Source: Chloroflexota bacterium (GTDB lineage: Bacteria; Chloroflexota; Anaerolineae; UBA1429). From it: a stretch of DNA of 64,000 nucleotides. The notes below the pieces were generated by a model. That model had not been told where the DNA came from. It saw only the letters and a program-made list of their open reading frames with translations, and made no database searches. Where the stretch lies: NCBI GenBank assembly GCA_012729455.1, contig JAAYDC010000014.1, positions 196,890-260,889 of the forward strand, in the 5' to 3' direction. The translations under genes were made by a program, and so were the position numbers. Shown one piece after another: positions 18,052 to 29,133 of the stretch (its first letter is position 1; every line of letters begins with the position of its first letter).

Positions 18052-20414
18052 CTATCCGGGTGGCGCTTGGCCAGGGTGATGACTGTCACCCCGTCATCGC
18101 CCTCACCACGCTGGCCCGGGCGATGGCTGGCAACCAGCGGATGGAGCTCGATCTGCTGGCGCACCACCTCGCGCAGGATGCCCATCCCGCGCCCATGGAT
18201 GATGCGCACCCACGGCAGCTCAGCCAGATAGGCATCGTTGAGGTATTTATCCAGCTCGGGCGCCACTTCCTCGGCGCGCCAGCCGCGCATATCCAGCTCC
18301 ATTCCCGGCGAGGCCGCCGCACCTTTGGTCGTCACGCGTGTCGGCTGCGGCTCGGGGGCGGGGCGCTCATAAAAGCGCAGACCGGCCGGGTCGGTACGCA
18401 GTCTGAATCCGCCCACTCTGACCTCGGCTCCCTGCGGGCTGAGGCTGAGGAGCTCACCCGTCTGTTGGAGCGAATTGACAAACACCGTGTCGCCCACCTG
18501 CAAAGGGCGTTCGGGCATCGCACCTGGCGTGGGACGGGGCCGCTCGGGGGCGACCGCGCGCGCCATGCGCACCAGCTCGCGTTCGGCCTCCTGAGTTGAC
18601 GCCGCCGGCGTGTGCCCCTGGTTTTGCCAGGTTGCCCGGATCTGGCGCAGCTCGGCACGCGTGCGCTCGATTTCCTCCAGGCTTTCGCAGCGCGCCGCGT
18701 TGAGTACCTCGAGGCGCTCGGCTTCGACTGCCGCCAGACGCCGCATCAGGTCCTGCTCAAGCCTGGCAGCTGTTCGGGCATGTTCCGCGGCACGTGCACG
18801 ATCCGCCTCGGCCGCTTGGCTGGCAGCCTTGACCTGGGCGAGGATGGCATCGGTTTCGGCAGCCTCGGCTGAGATCCTTTCGCGCGCCATGGCGAGGATA
18901 TCCTCCGGCAGGCCAAGACGCTGAGCGATCGCCAAAGCGTTGCTGCGCCCCGGCAAACCGATCACCAGTTGATAAGTAGGCGAGAGTGTCTCGATATCGA
19001 ACTCGACGCTGGCATTGCGCACGCCCTCGCGGTTGAGCGCAAAGGCCTTGAGCTGGCTATAGTGGGTCGAACAAAACACCAGGCAGCCGCGCTCGAGCAA
19101 CTCCTCCAGCAGGGCCTGCGCCAAGGCAGCGCCCTCGGTCGGGTCGGTGCCGGCGCCCAACTCATCTAATAGCACCAGCGAGTGCGAGCTGGCCAAGCGC
19201 AGGATATCGATGATGCGCGTCATATGCGACGAAAAGGTCGAGAGGCTGGCTTCGATACTCTGCTCGTCGCCGATATCTGCATAAATGCCGTCAAAGATCG
19301 GGAGGCGGCTGCCCTCGGCGGCAGGGATGTGCAGTCCGGCCTGAGCCATGGCAGCCAGCAAACCAACCGTCTTGAGCGCCACCGTCTTGCCGCCCGTGTT
19401 GGGGCCCGTCACCAGCAGCACGCGGAACGCGCCCCCCAACTGTACATCGATCGGCACACAGGTCTCTGGCGGCAGCAGCGGATGGCGGGCGCGCACCAGC
19501 TGCAGCGGCGGCCAATCGCTGGCTCGCGGTGGGCTGATCTCGGCGGGTGCTGCATGCTGGGCATAGCTGTAGCGCGCTTTGGCGGTGATCAGGTCGATTT
19601 CAGCCAGCAGCGCCACGTCGCGCGCGATCGTCTCAGCCTCATCGCCGACCATCCTCGAGAGGGCATACAGGATACGCTCGACCTCTTTGGCCACCTGGAT
19701 CTGCAGGCTCTGCCAGTTGTTGTTAAGCTCGACAGTATCGAGTGGTTCGATAAAGATGGTCGCGCCCGAAGAGGACTGGTCGTGGATAATGCCAGGAATG
19801 CGCCCCTTGTACTCGGCCTTGAGCGGGATGACATAGCGGCTGCCGCGTTCGGTGATGATCTGCTCCTGCAGGTAACGCGCTCCGCTGGCAGAATTCACCA
19901 GACGGCGCAGGCGCTCCATCAGGCGGCTGCGGGCTAATTCGCTTTCGGCGCGCAGCCGCATCAGCTCGGGGCTGGCAGTATCCAGCACGCGGCCGTCGTC
20001 ATCCAGGCAGCGCCCGATCTCTTCATAGATGAGCTCCAGCGGGTCCAGCCCCTGAGCCCAGTCCGCCAGCAGAGGATATTCGGCCTGTACGCGCATAAGG
20101 GTGTGATGCACGTTGCGCGTAGCATGCAGGGTGTCGCGCACATCCAGGAGCGATTGCACATCCAGCAAGCTACCGATAGCGGCGCGTTCGAGCTGTGCGC
20201 GCACATCGTGGGCGGCGCCCACACCAAAATCGGGCCGGTGCGCCAGCAGCGCCTTGGCCTCGCTAGTCTCCGCGACCATCTGGGCAACCACGTCACGTTC
20301 TGAAGAGGGACGCAGCGCCAGAGCCAGCTCGCGTCCAGCCGAAAACGAGGTATGCTCGGCCAGCTGGGCTATGATTTTGGTAAACTCGAGCTCTTCCAGG
20401 TAACGTTCGTGCAT
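18048..20414 (-). CDS. mutS2: Endonuclease MutS2
   Basis: TGPNTGGKTVALKTVGL Walker A, LLDELGAGTDPTEGAALA, C-terminal Smr domain (LDMRGWRAEE...IIHGRGMGILR). Confidence 0.96.
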   Translation of the reverse strand: MHERYLEELEFTKIIAQLAEHTSFSAGRELALALRPSSERDVVAQMVAETSEAKALLAHRPDFGVGAAHDVRAQLERAAIGSLLDVQSLLDVRDTLHATRNVHHTLMRVQAEYPLLADWAQGLDPLELIYEEIGRCLDDDGRVLDTASPELMRLRAESELARSRLMERLRRLVNSASGARYLQEQIITERGSRYVIPLKAEYKGRIPGIIHDQSSSGATIFIEPLDTVELNNNWQSLQIQVAKEVERILYALSRMVGDEAETIARDVALLAEIDLITAKARYSYAQHAAPAEISPPRASDWPPLQLVRARHPLLPPETCVPIDVQLGGAFRVLLVTGPNTGGKTVALKTVGLLAAMAQAGLHIPAAEGSRLPIFDGIYADIGDEQSIEASLSTFSSHMTRIIDILRLASSHSLVLLDELGAGTDPTEGAALAQALLEELLERGCLVFCSTHYSQLKAFALNREGVRNASVEFDIETLSPTYQLVIGLPGRSNALAIAQRLGLPEDILAMARERISAEAAETDAILAQVKAASQAAEADRARAAEHARTAARLEQDLMRRLAAVEAERLEVLNAARCESLEEIERTRAELRQIRATWQNQGHTPAASTQEAERELVRMARAVAPERPRPTPGAMPERPLQVGDTVFVNSLQQTGELLSLSPQGAEVRVGGFRLRTDPAGLRFYERPAPEPQPTRVTTKGAAASPGMELDMRGWRAEEVAPELDKYLNDAYLAELPWVRIIHGRGMGILREVVRQQIELHPLVASHRPGQRGEGDDGVTVITLAKRHPDS

Positions 20415-20539
20415 GTGGCTCCAAAACGGCACTATAGTCTGCTATTATAGCATAGTGTGCTCGCGAGCCCTTGTTCAGGCGTGGCTTGACAGCGCGCCCA
20501 CTTGCGCCCATGCTGATCGGGTTATCCAGAGGAGTTTAC

Positions 20540-21571
20540 ATGACCAGCCTGACGAGCCAGCGGCGTTTGTGCGCCGATTGCGCCATGATCATCCCAGTGT
20601 ACTTTTCGCGCGGCACCGAGCGCAGCCTGGCGCGCAACCTGCTAAGAATGACCCTGCAGGATACCCCGGACTATATGGCCTGGGAACAGGTCTGGCTGGT
20701 GGTGGATGGCGACCCGTCTTCGGCGGAGCTGGCTGCCGAGTTGCGCGATGAGTTGGGCGCCTATCATTTGCTGGTAGAGCCGACCAACCGCGGCAAGCTG
20801 TGGGTGATCGGCCAGGGGATACGTGCCGCGCTGGCGGCGAATACTGACAGCCAGTCTTTTGCCATCCGCGATTGTGACGCCGACCATGCCCTCAGCGACC
20901 TGCCGGCCCTGCTGCGCGCCGCAGAGCATCTGCACACGGCAACCGGCTCGACGAACTGGCTGGTAATCGGTGCACGCCGCTCGCGTTCGCGCCCGATGGG
21001 CTGGGTGCGCGGCGAGCTCGAGTACCTGCTCGATCAGGTGACTCTGGAGGCGCTGCGATACAGCCTCGCCCAGCAAGGCCGGGCTCTGCCGCTGGGCTTG
21101 TGTACTAGCCCGAATCAGGCTGATATCAACAGCGGCTACAAGGTCTATGGCCGTCAGCTGGCAGAATACCTCTTTAGCGAGCAGACGCGCCAGCTGGGGG
21201 CGATCAGCGAATCTGATTACGACCATTTTGGCTGCGAGACGGGGCCAGTGGTCGAAGCGCTGCTTGCGGGCGCCCTGTTGGCCGAGGTGCCGCGCCTGAC
21301 CCTGGATGGTCAGCCAACAACTTCTTTTGGCCAGTATGACCACACCAGGCTGTACGGCAGTATCCTGACCTGGCTGTTCACGCGCCTGGAGATCCCAGCA
21401 GAGGCAGCAGCCGTGTGGTTCGATAGCCACGCCGCGCATCTGGAGCTCAACACCACTGCCGAGGGGCGCGAGCTGCTTGGTCGTCTGCGCCGGCAAAGTT
21501 TAGAGGCGGCAGTGCGTTATGGCCTGGGCGATGCTGTGCCTGTGCCCTTGCCCAAGCTGCCGACGCTATGA
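20540..21571 (+). CDS. Glycosyltransferase family 2-like protein
   Basis: MIIPVYF..., LVVDGDPSS, RDCDADHALSD; start set to MTSLTSQ after AGAGGAG. Confidence 0.6.
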   Translation: MTSLTSQRRLCADCAMIIPVYFSRGTERSLARNLLRMTLQDTPDYMAWEQVWLVVDGDPSSAELAAELRDELGAYHLLVEPTNRGKLWVIGQGIRAALAANTDSQSFAIRDCDADHALSDLPALLRAAEHLHTATGSTNWLVIGARRSRSRPMGWVRGELEYLLDQVTLEALRYSLAQQGRALPLGLCTSPNQADINSGYKVYGRQLAEYLFSEQTRQLGAISESDYDHFGCETGPVVEALLAGALLAEVPRLTLDGQPTTSFGQYDHTRLYGSILTWLFTRLEIPAEAAAVWFDSHAAHLELNTTAEGRELLGRLRRQSLEAAVRYGLGDAVPVPLPKLPTL

Positions 21572-23556
21572 GCCAGATGACAGCACAGGCTTTGCGACAA
21601 CGCCTGGTGCGGCTCTCCGCCTCCCAGAAGGCTGCGTTGGTAGTAGTTGGCTTTACCATTGCAGGCGCGTTGCTGCGCCTATGGGCACTCGCCGACCTGC
21701 CGCCGGGAATCTATCGCGACGAGGCTTTCGAGGGCATTGCAGCACAGGGCATCCTGCGAGGTGAGATGCCCCTCTTTCTCACCGCCAATAACGGCCGCGA
21801 AGCACTGTACGCCTGGTTGTTGGCGCCCTTTATCGCCTTGTTTGGCAACATTGCCCTGGCATTACGCTTGCCTGGCACCCTGGCGGGCATCGCCCTGATC
21901 CCGGCCAGTTATACCCTGGGGCGCGAATGGTTCAGCGAGCGCGAGGGCGTGGCGGCAGCCGGCCTGGCGATGGGCTCAGTATGGGCGCTCAGCCTGAGCC
22001 GTTTTGCGGTGCGCGCCAGCATCCTGCCGCTGGTTACCGCGCTGCTGCTGACGGCGCTCCTGCGCGGCTTACAAAAGAGAAGGATCCTGCCGATGGTGGC
22101 CGGCGGTGTGCTGTTGGCGGCAGCCTTTAACACCTATTTACCGGCGCGCTTTATGGTGCTGGCGATCCTGCTGTACGCACTCTATCAACTGTTGTCTGAG
22201 CGGCGAGCTTTTTGGTGGCGCGGCTGGCTGGCCTTTTGGGGAGCAGCCCTGCTGGCGGCTATACCGCTGCTGGTCTACTTTGCGGTGCATCCGACCGACT
22301 TTTGGGGACGCAGCAGCCAGGTGTTGCTAACCAGCCCAGCGATCAGCGGCAGCTACCAACTGCACGCCCTGGCGGAGAGTGCCTGGCGCACACTGCTGGC
22401 GCCTTTTTACCGCGGGGATTTTATCCCGCGCCACAATGTGCCCATGCGGCCCTGGTTTGAACCGCTGATCGCCCTGGCGGCACTGGGTGGGCTGGCGGTG
22501 CTGGCGCACAGCCCGCAGCAGCGCGAGCGTAGCGTGCTGCTTGGGATCTGGCTGGTACTGCTAAGTCTTCCGACCATTCTGGCAGAGGGCGCCCCGCATA
22601 TGCTGCGGGCCGTCGGTCTTTTGCCGGTGCTCTATCTGGTGCCGGCACTGGGGCTGGCCTGGCTGAGCCGTAAACTCGCACCCCACGGGGCTCCTTGGCT
22701 GGGCCGGGCGCTGGTGCTGACAGCTGTGCTGCAAAGCGGAGCCACCTCGTTCATCGCCTATCGGCAGCATCTCCAGTCGGAGGCGGTCTACTATAACTTT
22801 GAGGCGGGCGTTAGCCAGATGGCGGAGGAGATTCGTGCTTACCAAACCACCGCGGATGAGGCAGCTCCGGTGCTGCTGGCGCAGAGATTGTGGGATACCT
22901 GGCCCAGTCTGCACTACTATTTTCCGCAGGGCGCCGGGCTAACTTTGTTAGGCAGCGACGGCAGCCTGCCGCCAGCTGCGGCAGCGCCCAACGATTCCGG
23001 GGCGCTTGTCATCCTGTGGCCCTATGAGGATAACCGCACCACCCTGAGTCTCCTACCGGCCGGCATGCGCATCAGTGCCCAGTCTGGCGCGCTGGAACGC
23101 GGCGATCTGGAAGCCGATGCCAGGCTGCTGTATATCAGTTATCTGGTTGAACCGGCTGCCGTTAACCCAACGCCGGTAGCGCAGTGGAAAAAGGGCATTG
23201 GCCTGCTGGATACGCAGGTAGAGCGCACAGCCGCCGACCGCCTGCGCGTGACGCTTACCTGGCGCGCACAGCAGGCTCCCGGCGAACCGCTGGTAGCCTA
23301 TGTGCACCTCCTGCAGGGCGGCGAGATGATTGCCCAGCATGACGGAACGCCGGCTGAGGGCTATTATGGCACTGAGCTGTGGCGTGCCGGCGATGTGGTG
23401 GTGGATCCCCACGAGCTGGTTGCCGGCCAGCCCCTGCCAGCCGGTGAGGTGTTGCTCGTTATCGGCTGGTATCGCTGGCCGCAGATGGAGCCGCTTACGC
23501 GCCAGGGTGAGCTGGATACACTGGAGCTGCCCATTACCCTTGAGGCCTTGCCATGA
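21568..23556 (+). CDS. GT39/ArnT-like polytopic glycosyltransferase
   Basis: GIYRDEAFEGIAAQGILRGEMPLFLTANNGREALYAW; multi-TM; 4-bp overlap with the previous gene. Confidence 0.75.
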   Translation: MSQMTAQALRQRLVRLSASQKAALVVVGFTIAGALLRLWALADLPPGIYRDEAFEGIAAQGILRGEMPLFLTANNGREALYAWLLAPFIALFGNIALALRLPGTLAGIALIPASYTLGREWFSEREGVAAAGLAMGSVWALSLSRFAVRASILPLVTALLLTALLRGLQKRRILPMVAGGVLLAAAFNTYLPARFMVLAILLYALYQLLSERRAFWWRGWLAFWGAALLAAIPLLVYFAVHPTDFWGRSSQVLLTSPAISGSYQLHALAESAWRTLLAPFYRGDFIPRHNVPMRPWFEPLIALAALGGLAVLAHSPQQRERSVLLGIWLVLLSLPTILAEGAPHMLRAVGLLPVLYLVPALGLAWLSRKLAPHGAPWLGRALVLTAVLQSGATSFIAYRQHLQSEAVYYNFEAGVSQMAEEIRAYQTTADEAAPVLLAQRLWDTWPSLHYYFPQGAGLTLLGSDGSLPPAAAAPNDSGALVILWPYEDNRTTLSLLPAGMRISAQSGALERGDLEADARLLYISYLVEPAAVNPTPVAQWKKGIGLLDTQVERTAADRLRVTLTWRAQQAPGEPLVAYVHLLQGGEMIAQHDGTPAEGYYGTELWRAGDVVVDPHELVAGQPLPAGEVLLVIGWYRWPQMEPLTRQGELDTLELPITLEALP

Positions 23557-26168
23557 GGCAGATCAACTGGCTCAAGCGCCATGCCGCGTTCATCATCGTG
23601 ATCGCGGTCGCCCTGGCGGCGGCAGCCCCGCTCTTTATCGATAGCGGCCTGTTGGCCACCCGTGCGGGCGGCGACTCGCCCTTTTTACTGCAGCGTGTAC
23701 AGCAGATGGCCGAGAACCTGCGCCAGGGGGTCCTTCCGGCGCGCTGGATGCCCGATGGCGCCCTGGGGTATGGCTATCCCTTTTACGACTTTTACGCCCC
23801 TCTCCCCTTTTACTTGGCCGGGCTGCTCAGCCTGGCTGGCTATGGCACGGTGCTGGCGATCAAGCTGACCCAAGCCGTCGCCATGCTGTTGGGGGCAATC
23901 GGCACCTGGCTGCTGCTGCGCGAGCTAGAGGTGCGCCCGTGGGGAGCCGCGCTGTCTGCCATCCTCTTTACCCTGGCGCCTTTTCATCTGGTCAACCTCT
24001 ATGTGCGCGGCGACGCTCTGGGCGAGTTCTTTGCCATGGGGTACTTCCCTTGGGTGCTGTGGAGCCTGCTGAGGCTGCGCAGCCGAGCATCTGCCACCAA
24101 CCTTATTCTGGCAGGGACCAGCTATAGCTTGCTGGTACTCAGCCACAACGTCTCGGCGATGCTCTTTACCCCGCTGGTTTTGCTGGTGCTGGTCATCTGC
24201 GCCTTTGAGGGCGGTTGGAGCCCCAACTACCGCTTTTTAGTGCGCGGGCTGGGTGCCCTGGCGCTGGGGCTGGCGCTCAGCGCGTGGTTCTGGCTGCCGG
24301 CTATCCACGAACAGTCTCTGGTGCAGCTGCAGGAGCAGACTACCGGCTATTTTAGCTATGCCGGCCACTTTCGCCTGTTCGACCTGGTACAGATTGAGCT
24401 GCCCTTTAACTATAGCATCGATGCCCAGCGCAACCCCTTCCAGATGAGTGCCTGGCAAGTTCTCGCTGCGCTGGCGGGATTGGCTGTGATCGTGGCGGAT
24501 GTCCTCAGACGTCGGCGCCTTTGCGCCTGGCAGCTGGCTTTTGCGGCGGGTGCCCTCGGCACCACCTACCTGATAACACCCTATTCGGCTTGGATATGGG
24601 AGCACATCCCCTTGCTGCAGCTGGCGCAGTTCCCGTGGCGGCTGCTTTCGCTGCAGGCGCTGTGCATCGCTGTGCTGGCCGTGCCAGCCGTGAACTGGCT
24701 ACCTGAACGCGCGGCGCGCGTCACGGTGCCGATCCTTGCACTGTCCCTGAGTCTCTACGCTCTGGCCGGCTTGCGGCCAACTTTTCTCCCGCTGGGTGAG
24801 GGTGACATCACCCGCGAGCGTCTGATGCTTTACGAGGCCTATTCGGGTAACCTCGGCAGCACAGTTCGAAGCGAATACCTGCCTCGCTGGACCATCCCGC
24901 GCCCCTATACCTCGCCCGAGTTGCTGGGATCGGCGCCGCAAGTACGCGCGCTGGAAGGCGTCCTTGCCCACGCTGAACGCCTGCAGATGCGCTCAAACGC
25001 GCAAGAGTGGCGCGTGCTGGTCGAGTCGGACGGTTTGTTCGCCTTCCCCACCAGCTTTTACCCGGGCTGGCAAGCCCTGGTGGATGGCGCCGCGCAGGGC
25101 GTCGAGCCGCTTGAGGGGCTCGGCTGGCTGGCGCTGCGTCTTCCGGCTGGCGAACATACCGTTGCATTCCATTTTGAGCCCACCCCAACGCGGCGCACCA
25201 CCGGTTGGATCTCGCTGGCAGCTGCGCTCGTCTCGCTGGCCTGGCTGGGTTGGGCGGCTGCACGCCGTCAGGGACGCAGGCAAGCGTGCCTGGCTGGCGG
25301 GGTGCTGCTGATGCTGCTTGGCGTTGCGGCGGTTGGCCAGATCCTGCCGCCACCGCAGGCGATCCCTGGTCCGCTGGTGCAGGATTTCGTCTGGGCGCCC
25401 TACCTGCATCACGAGCCCGGCGGTTTGCGTCTGGGCAACGCGGTGGTACTCACCGATTACCGTTTTACCAGCGGTGAGTTGGTGCCCGGGGGCACTTGCG
25501 AACTGCAGCTGGATTGGAGCGCCGCAGCCGAGGACGTGATGCTGCGCGGAGAACTGGTGGCCATCAGTGCTCACCACAGTGAGCCGGCGCCGGTGTGGGC
25601 ACGCTCCCAAGCGGCAGCCGGAGCCGCCAGCATGGTTTTGGCGGTACCAGGCGATCTGCCTCCGGGCATGTATGTGGTGCGCCTCTCAGCCGTTCGCGGC
25701 GAAGAGGCCCTCAGTATCACCAATGCTCAGGGCGTCGAGCTGGGGCTGGTGGCAACTTTACCGCTGACGGCAAGCAAGGCCACGCTGCCCGAGACGGAGC
25801 CCTCCGCGCCGCTGGCCAGCTTTGGCCCGGCGGATCTCGAGCCGGTCATCACGTTGCTGCAGGCTGAGCTCGAGAGTGTGGATGCCGGGATAGCGCTCGT
25901 GCGGCTGATATGGCGTAGCGAGCGCCAGGCACCGCTCAACTATTATCTCTCGCTGCGTCTGCTGGATTCGAACGGACAGCGCATCGCCGATCGCGACCTG
26001 GAGCCGCTGGCTGGCAGCTGGCCGACGGTGCTATGGCGCCCGGGCGAGGTACTGAGCGACCAGGTGCTGATTCCGCTGCCGCCGGATGCCGTCACGCCCA
26101 CCCAGATCGAGGTAGTCCTCTATGATCGGCGCACGCTCGCGAGCATCGGCAGCGTCAGGGTGCCGTGA
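23553..26168 (+). CDS. Large polytopic membrane protein (YfhO / 6-pyruvoyl-tetrahydropterin synthase-related type)
   Basis: GGDSPFLLQRVQQMAENLRQGVLPARWMPDGALGYGYPFYDFYAPLPFYLAG; multi-TM then extracytoplasmic domain. Confidence 0.7.
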   Translation: MRQINWLKRHAAFIIVIAVALAAAAPLFIDSGLLATRAGGDSPFLLQRVQQMAENLRQGVLPARWMPDGALGYGYPFYDFYAPLPFYLAGLLSLAGYGTVLAIKLTQAVAMLLGAIGTWLLLRELEVRPWGAALSAILFTLAPFHLVNLYVRGDALGEFFAMGYFPWVLWSLLRLRSRASATNLILAGTSYSLLVLSHNVSAMLFTPLVLLVLVICAFEGGWSPNYRFLVRGLGALALGLALSAWFWLPAIHEQSLVQLQEQTTGYFSYAGHFRLFDLVQIELPFNYSIDAQRNPFQMSAWQVLAALAGLAVIVADVLRRRRLCAWQLAFAAGALGTTYLITPYSAWIWEHIPLLQLAQFPWRLLSLQALCIAVLAVPAVNWLPERAARVTVPILALSLSLYALAGLRPTFLPLGEGDITRERLMLYEAYSGNLGSTVRSEYLPRWTIPRPYTSPELLGSAPQVRALEGVLAHAERLQMRSNAQEWRVLVESDGLFAFPTSFYPGWQALVDGAAQGVEPLEGLGWLALRLPAGEHTVAFHFEPTPTRRTTGWISLAAALVSLAWLGWAAARRQGRRQACLAGGVLLMLLGVAAVGQILPPPQAIPGPLVQDFVWAPYLHHEPGGLRLGNAVVLTDYRFTSGELVPGGTCELQLDWSAAAEDVMLRGELVAISAHHSEPAPVWARSQAAAGAASMVLAVPGDLPPGMYVVRLSAVRGEEALSITNAQGVELGLVATLPLTASKATLPETEPSAPLASFGPADLEPVITLLQAELESVDAGIALVRLIWRSERQAPLNYYLSLRLLDSNGQRIADRDLEPLAGSWPTVLWRPGEVLSDQVLIPLPPDAVTPTQIEVVLYDRRTLASIGSVRVP

Positions 26169-29133
26169 GCTCTGCCAGGCGCAGCCGGGTCCCCTGACCC
26201 TCACGTACACGGCGCTCGTCCAGTACCTGAAGCGGCGCGAGGGTAAAGGCATCATACAGCTCCAGGGTTGTCACCAGCGTGCTGCCCGAAGGCGCCCCCT
26301 CCAGGCTGATGTGCTGGATATCCTGCACGAGCCAGCCCCATCCCCACTTGAGAGCAGGGATCGCCCCCATCGCCGGCGTGCTGTCAGCTTTGCGCTCCGT
26401 GCCATCCGGCGACACCGCTCCCCACGAAAGCGACAGGTCGCGCGTGATAGGCTGGTCGGCGCGCAGCCACCCGCTCAGCCGCAGTGACTTGCCGGCATCA
26501 ACCTGGCTGCCCACCAGGGTAATCCCGCCCGCCAGCGGAATACAGGTCTGCGGCTCGGAGGGCAGGACCAGCGCCAGGTCGCGCGGCTGCGCCAGATGCC
26601 AGGCGCCTAAAATCGGCACAGGCTGGCCATCATCGCCCAACACACGCACACTGAGCGCACGGCTGCCGGCTGGCAGATCGAATGCGACCAACTGATGTGC
26701 CCCAGGCGACAGGACCGCCAGCGCCTTGGCGGCTGCCACCTGCCCATCTGTCACGATCTGCAGCTCCGCAGCTTGCCCATCTGTGCCGGCGTCTGACCAG
26801 CCTTGCGCCAGATGCAGATAGAGACGGCGCTGCTGGGCAAACGAGTCGTCGACATCATACCCGGTCAGCAATAGACCGTTGGCCCAGGCGGCCGACTGGT
26901 GATTCGCAACAGGCCGCTGCGCCGTGACGGCTGGCAGCTCGATCATCGTCAGAGCCAGCGCGTCCTGGCCGTTAACCATCAGGCGCGTGATCTCTCCGGC
27001 GCTGTTGGTATAGAACCCGCAGATCAGCTGATAGTTGTCGGCCTGCGCGTGCGGCAGCAGGGCGAGGATCACCTCTTCCAGCTGCACGCTGCCGGGCAGC
27101 AGACGGCTGGCAGGATAGGTGACATCAGCCTGTCCGACCGGCCCCTCCGGCCCTACCAGTTGGATAAAGAGGGTCAGGTCCTGCTCCGATGGCTTCAGTG
27201 CCTCAAAGGCCAGGGTGACATGCAGGTTCCGCTGGGCTTGATAGATCTGTAGCGCCTGCCGGTAGCCGACCATTCGGATACTCGGTTCAAACTCAGCGTC
27301 CAGTGGTTGTAGCTCGGAGAGGCTGGCCGCATCAATATCCTGACCAACCTGCCAGGCACCGGCAATCGGCGTAAAACGCTCTGGCAGACGCTCATAGGCG
27401 TAGAACCAATTAGTCACCACCACCGGCCGGCCCTCGGCCTGCCAGGCAGCGATGCGTTCCAGCCAGGTCTGGTCGTTGGGGTTGGCACCGCGCGGGTAAA
27501 CATATTCGACATGCACATCCGGACGCTGCCGCTCGACAAGCTGCAGGTACCACAATGGGGTCGCCTGATGCCAGTTTGAGAGGATCACGCCGTCGCGCGG
27601 AGTTTGCTGCAAGAGTGCCAGCGCCTGGACGCGGGTGGTATCATCCTGACGCATCACCTGCGCAGTTTGGGCACTCTGCCAGCCGACCTGCAGCGTAGCC
27701 AGCAGCACCAGCGCGGTGATCAGAGTCGACGGCCAGGCATGCACCAATCTTTTCAGCGCGGCCAAACCCATCGCCAGAAGTATAGCAGCGGCCACATAGC
27801 TGGGCAGGAGGTACTCGACAGTCTGTGGCGCGCGATAGGTGAGGGCCGCCAACAGGTTTACCAGCAGCACGCCCATCACCAGCGCGGCGCGCCCGGGTTT
27901 GAGCCACAGCGCCAGCAGGGCTGCCAATGGCAACAGCCAAGGCAGATATGTGCCAAACTGTAACCGCGCGATCTGCCAAGCCACGCCTGCCCGGGCTGCC
28001 AGCTCACTGGCGGTTCGGTAGTAGAGCATGTCTCCGCCAAAGCCGCTGGCACTGATATGCCCCCATAAGGCCGCCCAGCTGCGAATCGGGGCGGGGTCAA
28101 AGGCTGGCTGCATGGCACTGCGGATGGGCAGGTAAAGCAGCACCAGAAATGCCGCCAGGAAGGCGCCCAGAGCCGGTAGCCATCGTCGCGGCCGGCAGAT
28201 TAAGCGCGGATCATGCGCCAGAATAAACACGGCAAAGGGCAGCCCGAGCAGGGCGATCGAGGCGTGATGCCCGATGCCCAGCCCAAACAATAGTCCAAAG
28301 ATCGCCAACCGCCGGCTGGTGGGCGAACGCGCCCACGCCAGCAGGCTGGCAAGACAAGCCATGCTCAGCAATGCCACCAGGCTGCGGATATTGGCCGTGG
28401 TGCTGATAACCCAGAAAGTTGGCGCCAGGCCCAGCATCAGCACGCCTGCCAGGGCGGCGATGCGGCTGTGCACCTCATGGACGATGGTGTGGTATAGGAG
28501 CGCCAACGTGAGGGCCGAGAAGACGGCACTCAGCAGGTTCAGCCGCCAAGCGGGGCTTCCGAGCGGTGCCAGAGTCGCCAGCTTACCCAGAAGGGTATAA
28601 AACGGATATCCCGGCGGATGCGGGATGCCCAGCACGGAGCTGGTAATCTGGAACTCGCCGCTATCAGCCGGCAGGAGACCCGGTGCGGCGGTGATGCCGT
28701 ACAGCACCAGGAACGATACAAAGACCAGCAATGCCTCCCGTTTGTGGCATACCCAGCGCGGCCCATGCAGCAGGAGCATCCACACGACGATGAGCACTGC
28801 CAGCCAGGCGCCTGCCACGGGCTGCGTGCCGGGCCAAAGCACATAGACGCCGGCACTCAGCAGCGGATACCAGCACAAATGCGGCAGTTTGCTCAGCGCC
28901 CAAATTCCCAGGAGCGCCGCTGCCAGTGCAGCAACCATTACCCAGAGAAGCACACAGGCACTCGGCAACCACTCACAGACCAGCCGCACGATGAACACCC
29001 CAGTCAGTGCGCCTGCTGCACCGCGCAGCCAGCTCTCCTGAAAAAACACGCGCGGGAATGGAATACGAGGCAAGGTCATCCCATGAGGGCCTTTTGATAG
29101 ACAGTCAGGGTCTCGGCTGCCGAACGCCGCCAC
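26155..29133 (-). CDS. DUF2723-family membrane protein (protein O-mannosyltransferase-like)
   Basis: APGLLPADSGEFQITSSVLGIPHPPGYPFYTLLGKLATLAPLGSPAWRLNLLSA. Confidence 0.85.
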   Translation of the reverse strand: MAAFGSRDPDCLSKGPHGMTLPRIPFPRVFFQESWLRGAAGALTGVFIVRLVCEWLPSACVLLWVMVAALAAALLGIWALSKLPHLCWYPLLSAGVYVLWPGTQPVAGAWLAVLIVVWMLLLHGPRWVCHKREALLVFVSFLVLYGITAAPGLLPADSGEFQITSSVLGIPHPPGYPFYTLLGKLATLAPLGSPAWRLNLLSAVFSALTLALLYHTIVHEVHSRIAALAGVLMLGLAPTFWVISTTANIRSLVALLSMACLASLLAWARSPTSRRLAIFGLLFGLGIGHHASIALLGLPFAVFILAHDPRLICRPRRWLPALGAFLAAFLVLLYLPIRSAMQPAFDPAPIRSWAALWGHISASGFGGDMLYYRTASELAARAGVAWQIARLQFGTYLPWLLPLAALLALWLKPGRAALVMGVLLVNLLAALTYRAPQTVEYLLPSYVAAAILLAMGLAALKRLVHAWPSTLITALVLLATLQVGWQSAQTAQVMRQDDTTRVQALALLQQTPRDGVILSNWHQATPLWYLQLVERQRPDVHVEYVYPRGANPNDQTWLERIAAWQAEGRPVVVTNWFYAYERLPERFTPIAGAWQVGQDIDAASLSELQPLDAEFEPSIRMVGYRQALQIYQAQRNLHVTLAFEALKPSEQDLTLFIQLVGPEGPVGQADVTYPASRLLPGSVQLEEVILALLPHAQADNYQLICGFYTNSAGEITRLMVNGQDALALTMIELPAVTAQRPVANHQSAAWANGLLLTGYDVDDSFAQQRRLYLHLAQGWSDAGTDGQAAELQIVTDGQVAAAKALAVLSPGAHQLVAFDLPAGSRALSVRVLGDDGQPVPILGAWHLAQPRDLALVLPSEPQTCIPLAGGITLVGSQVDAGKSLRLSGWLRADQPITRDLSLSWGAVSPDGTERKADSTPAMGAIPALKWGWGWLVQDIQHISLEGAPSGSTLVTTLELYDAFTLAPLQVLDERRVREGQGTRLRLAELTAP